This document shows, piece after piece, positions 1 through 8,584 of a stretch of DNA of 64,000 nt. The notes beneath the pieces are model-generated. The model worked only from the letters and a program-made list of their open reading frames with translations. It did not search any database and was not told where the DNA came from. Every line of letters starts with the position of its first letter. Position 1 is the first letter of the stretch. Where the stretch lies: assembly GCA_902785785.1 (NCBI GenBank), contig CADAAA010000002.1:186001-250000 (forward strand), read 5' to 3'. Made by a program: the position numbers and the translations under genes. The DNA comes from an uncultured Bacteroidia bacterium. GTDB taxonomy: Bacteria; Bacteroidota; Bacteroidia; Bacteroidales; UBA932.

Positions 1-1
1 A

Positions 2-130
2 TTCCATTCCGTGGCGTCCTTCAACATGGCGTTCAAGCTGTTCATGAACGATACTCCGAGCGAGTACATGCGCACGTTGCAGGCTATGGAACTGCTGCGG
101 TCAGACGAAGGCTTCCATGCCGCGCCATGA
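2..130 (+). CDS. AraC-family transcriptional regulator, C-terminal end (partial)
   Basis: Only the last 42 codons are in the window; the gene begins upstream. The visible residues include SVASFNMAFKLFMNDTPSEY, which fits the second helix-turn-helix of AraC/XylS regulators (typically SxSYFxRxFKxxxGxTPxxY). The effector and targets cannot be inferred. Its last 30 bases overlap the 3' end of the convergent pseudouridine synthase gene. Confidence 0.7.
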   Translation, partial: FHSVASFNMAFKLFMNDTPSEYMRTLQAMELLRSDEGFHAAP

Positions 131-814
131 GGAAGGAAGGGGAGCGGTGAGTTCAAGGGGCGTCTTCCTGACCGGGTGGACGAGACTGATGTGACGCGAG
201 TGGAGGGAAATGCCTCCGTCCGGGTTGGATCTTGGTGCTCCGTACTTGAGGTCTCCCTTTATCACACAGCCCATGCCGGCGAGCTGGCAGCGGATCTGAT
301 GGTGACGGCCTGTGAGGAGTTCGACCTCTATGAGATAATAGCGTTCCGTGGGCCCGAGATACCGGTATCGCAGGCGGGCGAGTTTCGCTTCGCGGTTCCC
401 GGCTTTCGCGATGAAGGATTTGTTCATCTTCTCGTTGCGCACGAGCCAGTCTTCCAGTTCGCCTTCCGGAGCTGATGGGGCTGCGCAGCACAGCGCCCAG
501 TAGGTTTTGTGTACCTCGCCTTCGCGGAACATCGCCGCAAGGCGTTCGAGGGCCTTGGAGGTCTTGGCGAATACGACTATTCCGCTGACAGGGCGGTCGA
601 GCCTGTGCGGGATGCCCATGAATACCTGACCCGGCTTGCCGTCACGCTGCGCGACGAAGGCCTTGAGGGTCTCCGCCAGGCATTCGTCGCCTGTCCTGTC
701 TCCCTGGACGATCTCGCCTGCCCGCTTGTTCACGACCAGCAGGTGGTTGTCCTCGTACAGGATCCTGCCTTCCAGGTCCCGGAATTCTTCCTCGGATAGT
801 GTTCTGTAGTACAT
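101..814 (-). CDS. RluA-family RNA pseudouridine synthase
   Basis: A 237-residue protein without an S4 domain. The catalytic motif HRLDRPVSGI starts at residue 70, with the nucleophilic Asp at about residue 73, and GRHHQIRCQLA further on is the usual C-terminal family motif. It should isomerise uridine to pseudouridine in rRNA or tRNA; the target base cannot be told from sequence. The open frame runs far upstream antisense to dnaK, but the ATG at 814 gives a normal N-terminus (MYYRTLSEEEF) and lies just downstream of a TATCTTTG promoter element on the same strand, so the longer start is rejected. Confidence 0.88.
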   Translation of the reverse strand: MYYRTLSEEEFRDLEGRILYEDNHLLVVNKRAGEIVQGDRTGDECLAETLKAFVAQRDGKPGQVFMGIPHRLDRPVSGIVVFAKTSKALERLAAMFREGEVHKTYWALCCAAPSAPEGELEDWLVRNEKMNKSFIAKAGNREAKLARLRYRYLGPTERYYLIEVELLTGRHHQIRCQLAGMGCVIKGDLKYGAPRSNPDGGISLHSRHISLVHPVRKTPLELTAPLPSSWRGMEAFV

Positions 815-833
815 ATCAGTCGCGATTCTGCCA

Positions 834-841
834 CAAAGATA
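834..841 (-). promoter_or_regulatory. -7 promoter element of the pseudouridine synthase gene
   Basis: TATCTTTG on the minus strand, 20 bases upstream of the chosen ATG, matches the Bacteroidota TAnnTTTG box. No well-spaced -33 TTTG was identified. Confidence 0.5.
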
Positions 842-850
842 GGAATAATT

Positions 851-865
851 CTGCCAAAATGTCAG
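851..865. promoter_or_regulatory. Palindromic operator-like site upstream of dnaK
   Basis: CTGCCAAAATGTCAG is a near-perfect inverted repeat (CTGnCA-nnn-TGnCAG) ending 91 bases before the dnaK ATG. Its reverse complement differs at two positions from a site 86 bases before htpG (29194-29208). About 11 bases downstream of each is a TGG(C/A)ACA sequence. Two chaperone genes sharing a palindrome at the same distance suggests a stress-response operator; that role is inferred. Confidence 0.55.
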
Positions 866-905
866 CGGAATCGAATGGCACAGCTTTAGATAGACAGTGT
901 GGTGT

Positions 906-924
906 CGCGGATGAAGTGTCCGCG
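906..924 (+). promoter_or_regulatory. Hairpin in the dnaK leader
   Basis: CGCGGA (906-911) and TCCGCG (919-924) form a 6-bp stem with a 7-base loop, 31 bases before the ATG. It is followed by CAATAAAAC (939-947). The htpG leader has a GC-rich hairpin and the same CAATAAAAC string in the same order. Confidence 0.45.
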
Positions 925-955
925 CAGGAATGAAAAAACAATAAAACGTAATATT

Positions 956-2857
956 ATGGGAAAAATCATCGGAATCGACCTTGGAACCACCAATTCGTGC
1001 GTTTCGGTCATGGAAGGCAACCAGCCTACCGTCATCATCAACAATGAAGGCGAGCGTACCACTCCTTCCGTAGTGGCGTTCACCGACGGCGGGGAACGCA
1101 AAGTCGGCAATCCCGCCAAGCGCCAGGCCATCACCAACCCGGCCAATACCATTTACTCGATCAAGCGTTTCATGGGAGAGACCTATGACCAGGTCTCGAC
1201 CGAGATCGCCCGCGTGCCTTACAAGGTCGTCAAGGGTGACAACAATACTCCCCGTGTCGACATCAACGGCCGCCTGTATACTCCTCAGGAGATTTCCGCA
1301 ATCATCCTCCAGAAGATGAAGAAGACCGCAGAGGATTATCTCCGCCAGGAGGTTACCGAGGCTGTCATCACTGTCCCTGCATACTTCTCGGATTCCCAGC
1401 GCCAGGCTACCAAGGAGGCCGGTAAGATCGCTGGCCTTGATGTGAAGCGTATCATCAACGAGCCTACTGCAGCCGCCCTGGCATACGGTCTCGACAAGAA
1501 GGACAAGAACTCCAAGGTCGCCGTCTTCGACCTCGGTGGCGGTACCTTCGATATCTCCATCCTTGAGCTCGGCGACGGTGTCTTCGAGGTCATGTCCACC
1601 AACGGTGACACCCACCTCGGCGGCGACGACTTCGACCAGGTCATCATCGACTGGCTTGCCCAGGAGTTCGCGAGCGAGAACCACGGAATCGACCTCAAGA
1701 AGGACCCCATGGCCCTCCAGCGTCTCAAGGAAGCTGCAGAGAAGGCGAAGATCGAGCTCTCCAACCAGACCTCCACTGAGATCAACCTGCCTTACATCAT
1801 GCCTGTGGACGGTATTCCGAAGCACCTTGTGAAGACCCTCAGCAGGGCCAAGTTCGAGATGCTCTGCGACACCTTGTTCCAGAAGACCATCGAGCCTTGC
1901 CGCAAGGCCCTGGCCGATGCCCATCTGAACGCATCCGATATTGACGAGGTCCTCCTCGTCGGCGGATCCACCCGTATCCCGAAGGTTCAGGAGCTCGTCA
2001 AGAACTTCTTCGGAAAGGAGCCCAACAAGAGCGTCAATCCTGATGAAGTCGTCGCTATCGGCGCATCCATCCAGGGCGGTGTCCTCACCGGCGACGTCAA
2101 GGATGTCCTCCTGCTCGACGTTACCCCTCTTTCCCTCGGTATCGAGACCCTTGGCGGCGTGATGACCAAGCTCATCGAGTCCAACACCACCATCCCTGTC
2201 AAGAAGTCCCAGGTGTTCTCCACCGCCGCTGACAACCAGCCTTCGGTACAGGTCCGCGTCCTTCAGGGCGAGCGCCCGATGGCCCGCGACAACAAGCTCA
2301 TCGGTGAGTTCAACCTCGACGGTATCGCTCCCGCTCCGCGCGGAATTCCTCAGATTGAGGTGACGTTCAACATCGACGCCAACGGCATCCTGAACGTGTC
2401 CGCGACAGATAAGGCCACCGGCAAGGCCCAGAACATCCGCATCGAGGCCTCTTCCGGCCTGAGCGATGCCGAGATCCAGCGCATGCGTGACGAGGCCAAG
2501 GCCAACGAGGCTGCCGACAAGGCCGCCAAGGACCGCGCCGACAAGATCAACAATGCCGACTCGCTCACCTTCCAGGCAGAGAAGTTCCTGAAGGAGAACG
2601 GCGACAAGGTGCCTGCCGACATCAAGGGAGAGGTCGAGAGCAATGTCAATCTCCTCAAGGAGGCTGTCAAGAACCAGAACCTCGACGATATCGACCGTTA
2701 CTCCGAGGCCCTCAACAAGGCTTTCGAGAAGATGTACCAGGCCAGTGCCGGCGCCCAGCAGGGCGGCCCTCAGGGCCCGTTCCAGGGCGGTCCCCAGGGA
2801 CCTCAGTATGGCCCTCAGGGCCCGAACAACGGTCCTGACACTCCGGACGAGCAGTAA
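956..2857 (+). CDS. dnaK: Molecular chaperone DnaK (Hsp70)
   Basis: A 633-residue cytoplasmic Hsp70, normal length for the family. The ATPase domain begins at once with [13 protein letters not shown] and carries the phosphate-loop motif [10 protein letters not shown]; the substrate-binding domain contains the linker [19 protein letters not shown]. The C-terminus is a Gly/Pro/Gln-rich tail with repeated GGPQGP units and ends in DTPDEQ. An in-frame start exists upstream at 899, but the ATG at 956 gives the standard N-terminus. dnaJ and grpE are not adjacent. The leader resembles that of htpG. Confidence 0.98.
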   Translation: MGKIIGIDLGTTNSCVSVMEGNQPTVIINNEGERTTPSVVAFTDGGERKVGNPAKRQAITNPANTIYSIKRFMGETYDQVSTEIARVPYKVVKGDNNTPRVDINGRLYTPQEISAIILQKMKKTAEDYLRQEVTEAVITVPAYFSDSQRQATKEAGKIAGLDVKRIINEPTAAALAYGLDKKDKNSKVAVFDLGGGTFDISILELGDGVFEVMSTNGDTHLGGDDFDQVIIDWLAQEFASENHGIDLKKDPMALQRLKEAAEKAKIELSNQTSTEINLPYIMPVDGIPKHLVKTLSRAKFEMLCDTLFQKTIEPCRKALADAHLNASDIDEVLLVGGSTRIPKVQELVKNFFGKEPNKSVNPDEVVAIGASIQGGVLTGDVKDVLLLDVTPLSLGIETLGGVMTKLIESNTTIPVKKSQVFSTAADNQPSVQVRVLQGERPMARDNKLIGEFNLDGIAPAPRGIPQIEVTFNIDANGILNVSATDKATGKAQNIRIEASSGLSDAEIQRMRDEAKANEAADKAAKDRADKINNADSLTFQAEKFLKENGDKVPADIKGEVESNVNLLKEAVKNQNLDDIDRYSEALNKAFEKMYQASAGAQQGGPQGPFQGGPQGPQYGPQGPNNGPDTPDEQ

Positions 2858-2864
2858 TACTTAC

Positions 2865-2897
2865 AGGCGGACGGCACTGCAGCCGCCCGCCTTTTTT
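2865..2897 (+). terminator. Rho-independent terminator after dnaK
   Basis: An 11-bp stem (2865-2875 with 2882-2892, one mismatch) followed by a run of six T, just after the dnaK stop and 11 bases before the next start codon. Confidence 0.75.
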
Positions 2898-2907
2898 CTG
2901 TTTTAGA

Positions 2908-4767
2908 ATGACAGTCAAGAAGAATTTCCCCGTTGTGGGGATGGGCTGCGCCGCCTGTGTGGCGCGTGTCGAAAATACGTTGAAAAAACAGCCGGGCGTC
3001 AAGGATGTCTCCGTCAGTCTGGCCTCCAACATGGCCCAGGTCGAGTATGATACTGCTGTAGTATCTGCCGCGGAACTTAAGCAGTCCGTGGTTGACGGCG
3101 GCTACGACCTGATCGTCCCCGAAGAGGATGACGAAGCCGTCCCGGAAGAGGCTGATGCTGAAAGCGTCAGCGGCTCCGATCTGGACGAAGAGGCGGAGCG
3201 CATACGCGCAAATGAATTGAGAACCCTACGTAATGACGCTTTGGCTAGCATCACTGCTGCTGTGATAGTCATGCTGGTGTCCATGGGTTTCAAGGACACG
3301 TTGTGGAGGGACATTTTCCTGGTCCTCCTTTCCACGCCGGTCGTGTTCGGCTGCGGCAGGCGTTTCTTCAGGAACGCCTGGAAGCAATTGAAGCACGGCA
3401 GCGCCAGCATGGATACCCTGGTGGCGCTCAGTGTCGGGATTTCTTTCATCTTCAGCCTCTTCAACCTCCTGTTCCCTTCATTCTGGGTTTCGCGCGGCCT
3501 GAAGGTGGGGCTCTATTTCGAGTCCGCCGTGATGATCACGGCTTTCATCCTTCTGGGACGCTGGCTCGAGGAAAGGGCGAAGCACGGAACGACGGCCAGC
3601 CTGCGTGCGCTCAAGCAACTGCAGCCCGAGGTCAAGTGTTCCGTAGGTGATGTCATCGCGATAGAACCGGGCTACAGGATTCCCGTTGACGGCGTGGTCG
3701 TGTCGGGAGAATCGCTTGTGGATGAGAGCGCTCTCACGGGCGAGTCCGTGCCGGTGAACAAAACTTCCGGGTCCAAGGTATATGCCGGAACGACAAACGG
3801 CTCCGCTGCGCTGAAAGTGCGGGCGGAGAAAGTCGGTAACGGCACCCTGCTGGCGGGCATCGTGGACATGGTTCGGGATGCACAGGGCAGCAAGGCACGC
3901 ATCCAAAGGACCGTGGACAAGGTCGCGGCGGTGTTCGTGCCTGTCATCATCGGTATCGCTTTGCTGACATTCCTCATCTGGACGCTTGCAGTCCCTGACG
4001 GGGGTGCCGTCAAGGGATTGCTGGCAGCAGTGAGCGTTCTGGTGATAGCCTGCCCGTGCTCTCTTGGCTTGGCTACACCGACGGCCATCATAGCCGGCAT
4101 AGGCAATGCGGCGCGCAAGGGCATCCTTGTCAAGGATGCGGATGCGCTGCAGGTGGCGGCCGGCATAAATGCCGTCGTCCTGGACAAGACCGGCACCGTG
4201 ACCGTAGGTTCGGCCGAAAAGTTCGACGCCGACTGGCGCGATGTCATCAAGCCTACATCGCGCGAGGCAGTGCAGACGATGAAGGACATGGGGATGAAAG
4301 TGTATATGCTTACGGGTGACAAGGACGATATCGCTGCCGAAGTGGCCTCGGAGGCCGGTATAGATAATGTCGTGTCTGAAGTCCTGCCCGATGAGAAGCA
4401 CCGTTTCGTGGAGAAACTGCAGGCTGAAGGCCTCAAAGTCGCGATGGTAGGCGACGGCATCAATGACAGTGCCGCACTGGCCAAGGCAGACCTGAGCGTG
4501 GCCATGGGCCGCGGCAGCGACATAGCCATAGATACAGCCATGGCGACGGTCATCTCATCCGACCTTCGCAAGGTCCCCGAACTGGTGAAGCTTTCCGGCC
4601 GTACCTCCAGGATCATAAAGGAAAACCTTTTCTGGGCGTTCTTCTATAATGTGCTGGCAGTGCCGCTGGCGGCCCTGGGGCTGGTCAATCCGATGGTAGC
4701 TGCCGCCTGCATGGCGCTCAGCAGCGTCTGCGTCGTATCGAACAGCTTGAGGTTGAGGAGGGGGTAG
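2908..4767 (+). CDS. Compact P1B-type (copper-type) ATPase lacking the nucleotide-binding domain
   Basis: A 619-residue inner-membrane heavy-metal ATPase. Visible in order are an N-terminal metal-binding domain (GMGCAAC, Cys14 and Cys17), transmembrane helices, the actuator motif TGES, the intramembrane CPC motif (about residues 382-384), the phosphorylation site DKTGT (Asp about 426), TGD (Asp about 471) and GDGIND. CPC with an HMA domain fits Cu(I) export (CopA-like). Only about 45 residues separate the phosphorylated Asp from TGD, so the nucleotide-binding domain with its SEHP-type motif is missing; the actuator loop before GDVIAIEPG is also about a dozen residues short. The frame is intact, so this looks like clean deletion rather than decay. 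Whether it still pumps is unknown. Confidence 0.85.
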   Translation: MTVKKNFPVVGMGCAACVARVENTLKKQPGVKDVSVSLASNMAQVEYDTAVVSAAELKQSVVDGGYDLIVPEEDDEAVPEEADAESVSGSDLDEEAERIRANELRTLRNDALASITAAVIVMLVSMGFKDTLWRDIFLVLLSTPVVFGCGRRFFRNAWKQLKHGSASMDTLVALSVGISFIFSLFNLLFPSFWVSRGLKVGLYFESAVMITAFILLGRWLEERAKHGTTASLRALKQLQPEVKCSVGDVIAIEPGYRIPVDGVVVSGESLVDESALTGESVPVNKTSGSKVYAGTTNGSAALKVRAEKVGNGTLLAGIVDMVRDAQGSKARIQRTVDKVAAVFVPVIIGIALLTFLIWTLAVPDGGAVKGLLAAVSVLVIACPCSLGLATPTAIIAGIGNAARKGILVKDADALQVAAGINAVVLDKTGTVTVGSAEKFDADWRDVIKPTSREAVQTMKDMGMKVYMLTGDKDDIAAEVASEAGIDNVVSEVLPDEKHRFVEKLQAEGLKVAMVGDGINDSAALAKADLSVAMGRGSDIAIDTAMATVISSDLRKVPELVKLSGRTSRIIKENLFWAFFYNVLAVPLAALGLVNPMVAAACMALSSVCVVSNSLRLRRG

Positions 4768-4769
4768 CC

Positions 4770-5330
4770 CTACATCAGATACTCAGACATGTCAAGGCCT
4801 TCTTCAAGGCCTTTTCTTATTTCCGTCGAGGAAATGTCCACCTGCGGAGCGTCGGCCAGGATGCGAATACGGAAGGAGTTGCCTTCGGGATCATCCCGCA
4901 GGGCTGCCGCGAGGGCCTCGGCATCATATCCCGGACGGGGATACACGACGATACCGTATTCCTTGAGTATACGCGTCGCCTGTTTCCAGCCACGGAAACG
5001 CTCGAGGTTGTCGGAGCCGATGACAAGTGTGAATTCGTTGTCCGGCTCCCTGGACTTGAGGATGTCAAGTGTGTCGATGGTGTACTGCGGAGGGTCGCGA
5101 TGAAGTTCGATGTCGTCCACGCGCACGCGGAGTCCGGGATGTCTGGCGACGGCATCGACCGCGGCCAGATAGCGGCGCTCGCCCTGCTCGGCCAGGGACG
5201 GGTCCTTGAAGGGATTCTGCGGCGAGACGATGAGGTATACACGGTCGAAGCCGGCTTCGCTGGTGAGATACTCCATGATGGCCTTGTGGCCGATATGCAG
5301 GGGATTGAATGATCCGGAATAGACCGCGAT
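4770..5330 (-). CDS. nadD: Nicotinate-nucleotide adenylyltransferase (non-canonical start)
   Basis: NAD biosynthesis enzyme that adenylates nicotinate mononucleotide. The reading frame contains the nucleotidyltransferase signature YSGSFNPLHIGHKAIMEYL, and SSTEIRKGL near the C-terminus is the second family motif. The frame opens directly after the gmk stop codon as AGG GAA AGG ATC, with no ATG, GTG or TTG before the signature; the family's initiator Met aligns with GAA. The first ATG (5274-5276) would remove the signature. The start given here is the ATC codon and is uncertain. It lies behind gmk, so translation may be coupled. Confidence 0.8.
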   Translation of the reverse strand: MAVYSGSFNPLHIGHKAIMEYLTSEAGFDRVYLIVSPQNPFKDPSLAEQGERRYLAAVDAVARHPGLRVRVDDIELHRDPPQYTIDTLDILKSREPDNEFTLVIGSDNLERFRGWKQATRILKEYGIVVYPRPGYDAEALAAALRDDPEGNSFRIRILADAPQVDISSTEIRKGLEEGLDMSEYLM

Positions 5331-5339
5331 CCTTTCCCT

Positions 5340-5909
5340 TCAGTGACCGTCGAGGAACTTGTCAACGACCTCCTCGGCCTCCTTCAGGGCGGTCTCCAGG
5401 TCGTCGTTGACGAGGACATAGTCGAACTTGTCGGCATATGTCATCTCTTCGGCGGCCTTGGCCACGCGCTTCTCGATGTCCTCCTCGCTGTCGGTGCCGC
5501 GCAGGACCAGCCTGCGGCGGAGCTCCTCGACGCTCGGAGCCTGGATGAATACCGACAGGGCCTTGTCGCCGAAATACTTCTTGAGGTTTACTCCTCCCTT
5601 GACATCTACGTCGAAGAGAATGACATGGTCTTTGGCCCAAATCCTCTCGACCTCTTCCTTCAGCGTGCCGTAGAACCGGCCCGGGTATACTTCCTCATAT
5701 TCCACGAAGGCGTCAGCCTCGATCCTGCGGCGGAACTCTTCGACGTCCAGGAAGTAATACTCGACTCCGTCCTGCTCCTGGCCGCGCGGCGGACGCGAAG
5801 TCGCTGATACCGAGAATTCGAATTCGGGATGGAACTTCAGAAGGTGATTGACGACTGTACTCTTGCCTGAACCGGAGGGGGCGGAAAAGATAAGGACTTT
5901 ATTGGCCAT
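5340..5909 (-). CDS. gmk: Guanylate kinase
   Basis: A 189-residue cytoplasmic enzyme that phosphorylates GMP to GDP. P-loop SAPSGSGKST lies at residues 9-18, followed by the GMP-binding segment SVSATSRPPRGQEQDGVEYYF and, later, ILFDVDVKGG. Length is typical. It is the first gene of a two-gene unit with nadD, whose frame begins immediately after its stop codon. Divergent from the aldolase gene. Confidence 0.96.
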   Translation of the reverse strand: MANKVLIFSAPSGSGKSTVVNHLLKFHPEFEFSVSATSRPPRGQEQDGVEYYFLDVEEFRRRIEADAFVEYEEVYPGRFYGTLKEEVERIWAKDHVILFDVDVKGGVNLKKYFGDKALSVFIQAPSVEELRRRLVLRGTDSEEDIEKRVAKAAEEMTYADKFDYVLVNDDLETALKEAEEVVDKFLDGH

Positions 5910-5939
5910 AGTTAATTATGATATTTCCACAAAAATAGT

Positions 5940-5947
5940 TAAATTTG
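5940..5947 (+). promoter_or_regulatory. -7 promoter element of the aldolase gene
   Basis: TAAATTTG, 40 bases before the aldolase ATG in the gmk-fba divergent spacer, matches TAnnTTTG. Confidence 0.6.
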
Positions 5948-5987
5948 CGTGATTCACAGTGCAATCGTTTAAAACAACTTTATAATT

Positions 5988-6989
5988 ATGGTTTCTTACA
6001 AAGATCTTGGCCTTGTGAACACCCGTGAGATGTTCAAGAAGGCCGTCGCAGGCGGATACGCCATCCCTGCTTTCAACTTCAACAACATGGAGCAGCTCCA
6101 GGCCATCATCATGGCTGCTGCCGAGACCAAGTCCCCCGTCATTCTCCAGGTCTCCAAGGGTGCACGCAACTATGCCAACCCCACCCTTCTCCGCTATATG
6201 GCAGAGGGTGCCGTAGCTTATGCCAAGGAACTTGGCTGGGCAAAGCCTGAGATTGTCCTCCACCTGGACCACGGCGACAGCTTCGAGCTCTGCAAGGACT
6301 GTGTCGACATGGGCTTCTCTTCCGTGATGATCGACGCTTCCTCCCTCCCTTACGAGGACAACATCGCCCTCACCAAGAAGGTTGTCGAATATGCCCACAA
6401 GTACGACGTGACCGTCGAGGCTGAGCTTGGCGTTCTCGCCGGCGTCGAGGATGAGGTTGCCTCCGAGGTCTCCCACTATACCAAACCCGAGGAAGTGATC
6501 GACTTCGCCACCCGTACCGGCTGCGACTCCCTTGCCATCTCCATCGGTACCTCCCACGGCGCTTACAAGTTCAAGCCCGAGCAGTGCACCCGCGATCCCA
6601 AGACCGGCCGTCTCGTACCTCCGCCGCTCGCATTCGACGTCCTGCACGAGATCGAGAAGAAGCTCCCCGGCTTCCCCATCGTCCTTCATGGTTCCTCCTC
6701 CGTCCCTCAGGAGTACGTAGATATGTGCAACAAGTATGGCGGAAACCTTCCCGACGCTGTCGGTATCCCCGAGGAGCAGCTCCGCGAGGCCTCCAAGAGC
6801 GCTGTCTGCAAGATCAACATCGACTCCGACAGCCGTCTGGCCATGACCGCAGCCGTCCGCAAGCATCTCGCTGAGAACCCCAGCCACTTCGATCCCCGCC
6901 AGTATCTCAAGCCGGCCCGCGAGGAGATGAAGAAGATGTACATCCACAAGATCGTCAACGTCCTCGGTTCCGACGGCAAGGCCGAATAA
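5988..6989 (+). CDS. fba: Class II fructose-bisphosphate aldolase
   Basis: A 333-residue zinc-dependent aldolase of glycolysis and gluconeogenesis, cleaving fructose 1,6-bisphosphate to two triose phosphates. The zinc/substrate motif HLDHGDSFE is present, as are EAELGVLAGVEDEV and the phosphate-binding stretch VLHGSSSVPQEY. Codon use is strongly biased (AAG, GAG, CTC, ATC) as in dnaK and rpsA, which fits high expression. Single-gene unit with its own promoter and terminator. Confidence 0.96.
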   Translation: MVSYKDLGLVNTREMFKKAVAGGYAIPAFNFNNMEQLQAIIMAAAETKSPVILQVSKGARNYANPTLLRYMAEGAVAYAKELGWAKPEIVLHLDHGDSFELCKDCVDMGFSSVMIDASSLPYEDNIALTKKVVEYAHKYDVTVEAELGVLAGVEDEVASEVSHYTKPEEVIDFATRTGCDSLAISIGTSHGAYKFKPEQCTRDPKTGRLVPPPLAFDVLHEIEKKLPGFPIVLHGSSSVPQEYVDMCNKYGGNLPDAVGIPEEQLREASKSAVCKINIDSDSRLAMTAAVRKHLAENPSHFDPRQYLKPAREEMKKMYIHKIVNVLGSDGKAE

Positions 6990-7014
6990 TCCCGGAGCGG
7001 ACTGATTGTCAATG

Positions 7015-7050
7015 AAGGTGACCGATAGTCTTTATTGGTCACCTTTTTTT
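7015..7050 (+). terminator. Rho-independent terminator after fba
   Basis: A perfect 9-bp stem AAGGTGACC (7015-7023) / GGTCACCTT (7037-7045) runs into a seven-T tract, 25 bases after the fba stop. Confidence 0.9.
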
Positions 7051-7067
7051 ATTATCTTTACGAGGTC

Positions 7068-8546
7068 ATGCGCAGAATCCTGGTTGTATTCCTATCCGGC
7101 CTGCTGGCCCTGGCGGCCGCAGCGCAGGAACTCCCTCTCAGGGAGTTCCGGGGCGCCTGGCTTCACATAGTCGGCAATGCCGACATGCAGAAGATGAGCC
7201 AGGACGAGATCCGCATCTGGTTGACTTCCACGCTGGACTCGCTTCAGAAATCAGGATGCAATGCAGTGTTCTTCCAGGTCAGGCCCGAGGCGGACGCTTT
7301 CTACATTTCCGATATCGAGCCATGGACTCGTTATCTTACCGGCACGCAGGGCAAGGCTCCGGAACCCTTGTGGGACCCTCTCAGCTTCATGGTTGAGGAG
7401 TCCCATGCCAGAGGGATGGAGCTCCATGCCTGGTTGAATCCGTATAGGGTGACGCTCAACGCAGCCGAGTCTCTGGTCCGTGACCACCTCGCCCGGAGGA
7501 ACCCTTCGATCTTCAAGAAATACTCCGGACAGGTCTATTTCGATCCCGGTGAACCTGCATCGAGGGAGCACGTCGTCAGGGTGGTGCGCGACATCGTGTC
7601 GCGATATGATGTGGACGGTATCCATTTCGACGATTATTTCTACCCTTATCCGGTGAGCGGGAGGCAGTTCCCCGATGATGATACTTTCGCCAAATACGGA
7701 AAGGCCCAGGGCTTCCGCAACAAGGCTGACTGGCGGAGGAACAATACCGCGATGCTCATCCATGAGGTGCAGCAGGCAGTCAAGGAGATCAAGCCTTGGG
7801 TACGTTTCGGCGTGTCTCCCTTCGGTATTCACCGGAATGCTTCCGAGTCGCCTGACGGCAGCCGTACCAACGGTCTGTCATGCTATAACGAGCTTTACGC
7901 GGATGCCCCTGCCTGGGCCAGGGCGGGAGACGTGGACTATCTCACTCCGCAGTTGTACTGGAAGATAGGCCACAGGCTGGCTGACTATGAGATACTTATC
8001 AACTGGTGGAATGACCTGGACCTGAAGGGACACCTGTATATAGGACAGGATATCAGTACTTTGGGAGAGCCGGACCTGAAGGATCCGAAGACAACCCAGC
8101 TCGGGCGTAAGATGGAGCTGGTGCGTGACCTTCCGGAAGTGGACGGCAATGTCTGGTGGCCAGGGTGGTCACTCTCCGACGGCACGCTCGGGCTCGCTGA
8201 TTCGCTCGCCCGGCGCTATCAGCGTTATCCGGCGCTTATCCCTGCATATACCGATATCGATGATGTCGCTCCCGCCCCGGTGTCGGACATCTGGGCGTCC
8301 CGTGGCTTCGTTCACTGGCGCGTGGATCCGGTGGACGATCCCATGCAGGAGCCTCATTTCTACATAGTGCGCCGTTACGATATGGACGATCCTGCGGACC
8401 TTACCGATCCTTCACATATAGTAGCTGTCACGAGAGATACCTCGTATGAGACGACGGATGATGATGACGGACCCTTCTATTACATCGTCACCGTGGTGGA
8501 CCGCTGCTGGAATGAAAGCCTTCCATCCGACGAGATCGTGTATTGA
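7068..8546 (+). CDS. Family-10-like glycoside hydrolase (GHL10/DUF187), exported
   Basis: A 492-residue protein with an N-terminal signal peptide (MRRILVVFLSGLLALAAAAQ). The body matches the GHL10 (DUF187) TIM-barrel family: EFRGAWLHIV, FFQVRPEADAFY, DGIHFDDYFYPYP and FGVSPFGIHR are characteristic. A fibronectin-like segment with repeated Asp/Pro near residues 390-490 follows the barrel. Members are thought to cleave cell-wall or other polysaccharides, but the substrate is unsettled. The ATG at 7068 is preferred over the in-frame upstream start because it opens the signal peptide. It is followed closely by the FKBP gene. Confidence 0.85.
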   Translation: MRRILVVFLSGLLALAAAAQELPLREFRGAWLHIVGNADMQKMSQDEIRIWLTSTLDSLQKSGCNAVFFQVRPEADAFYISDIEPWTRYLTGTQGKAPEPLWDPLSFMVEESHARGMELHAWLNPYRVTLNAAESLVRDHLARRNPSIFKKYSGQVYFDPGEPASREHVVRVVRDIVSRYDVDGIHFDDYFYPYPVSGRQFPDDDTFAKYGKAQGFRNKADWRRNNTAMLIHEVQQAVKEIKPWVRFGVSPFGIHRNASESPDGSRTNGLSCYNELYADAPAWARAGDVDYLTPQLYWKIGHRLADYEILINWWNDLDLKGHLYIGQDISTLGEPDLKDPKTTQLGRKMELVRDLPEVDGNVWWPGWSLSDGTLGLADSLARRYQRYPALIPAYTDIDDVAPAPVSDIWASRGFVHWRVDPVDDPMQEPHFYIVRRYDMDDPADLTDPSHIVAVTRDTSYETTDDDDGPFYYIVTVVDRCWNESLPSDEIVY

Positions 8547-8555
8547 CTTTTTTAC

Positions 8556-8563
8556 TACCTTTG
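8556..8563 (+). promoter_or_regulatory. -7 promoter element upstream of the FKBP gene
   Basis: TACCTTTG, 22 bases before the FKBP ATG; matches TAnnTTTG. Implies that FKBP, the BadF-type kinase, recR and mntP can be transcribed apart from the hydrolase. Confidence 0.5.
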
Positions 8564-8584
8564 TGTCCGGATAATAGCTTACAG

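Noticed and set aside
876-895. Sigma-54 promoter before dnaK (TGGCAC...)
   Set aside because: The -24-like TGGCAC is present, but the -12 element reads TAGA rather than TTGC; the htpG counterpart also lacks GC there.
101-1924. A 607-codon minus-strand frame covering the pseudouridine synthase and antisense of dnaK
   Set aside because: Only the first part of the locus (101-814) has protein-family motifs; the rest is the antisense shadow of biased dnaK codons.
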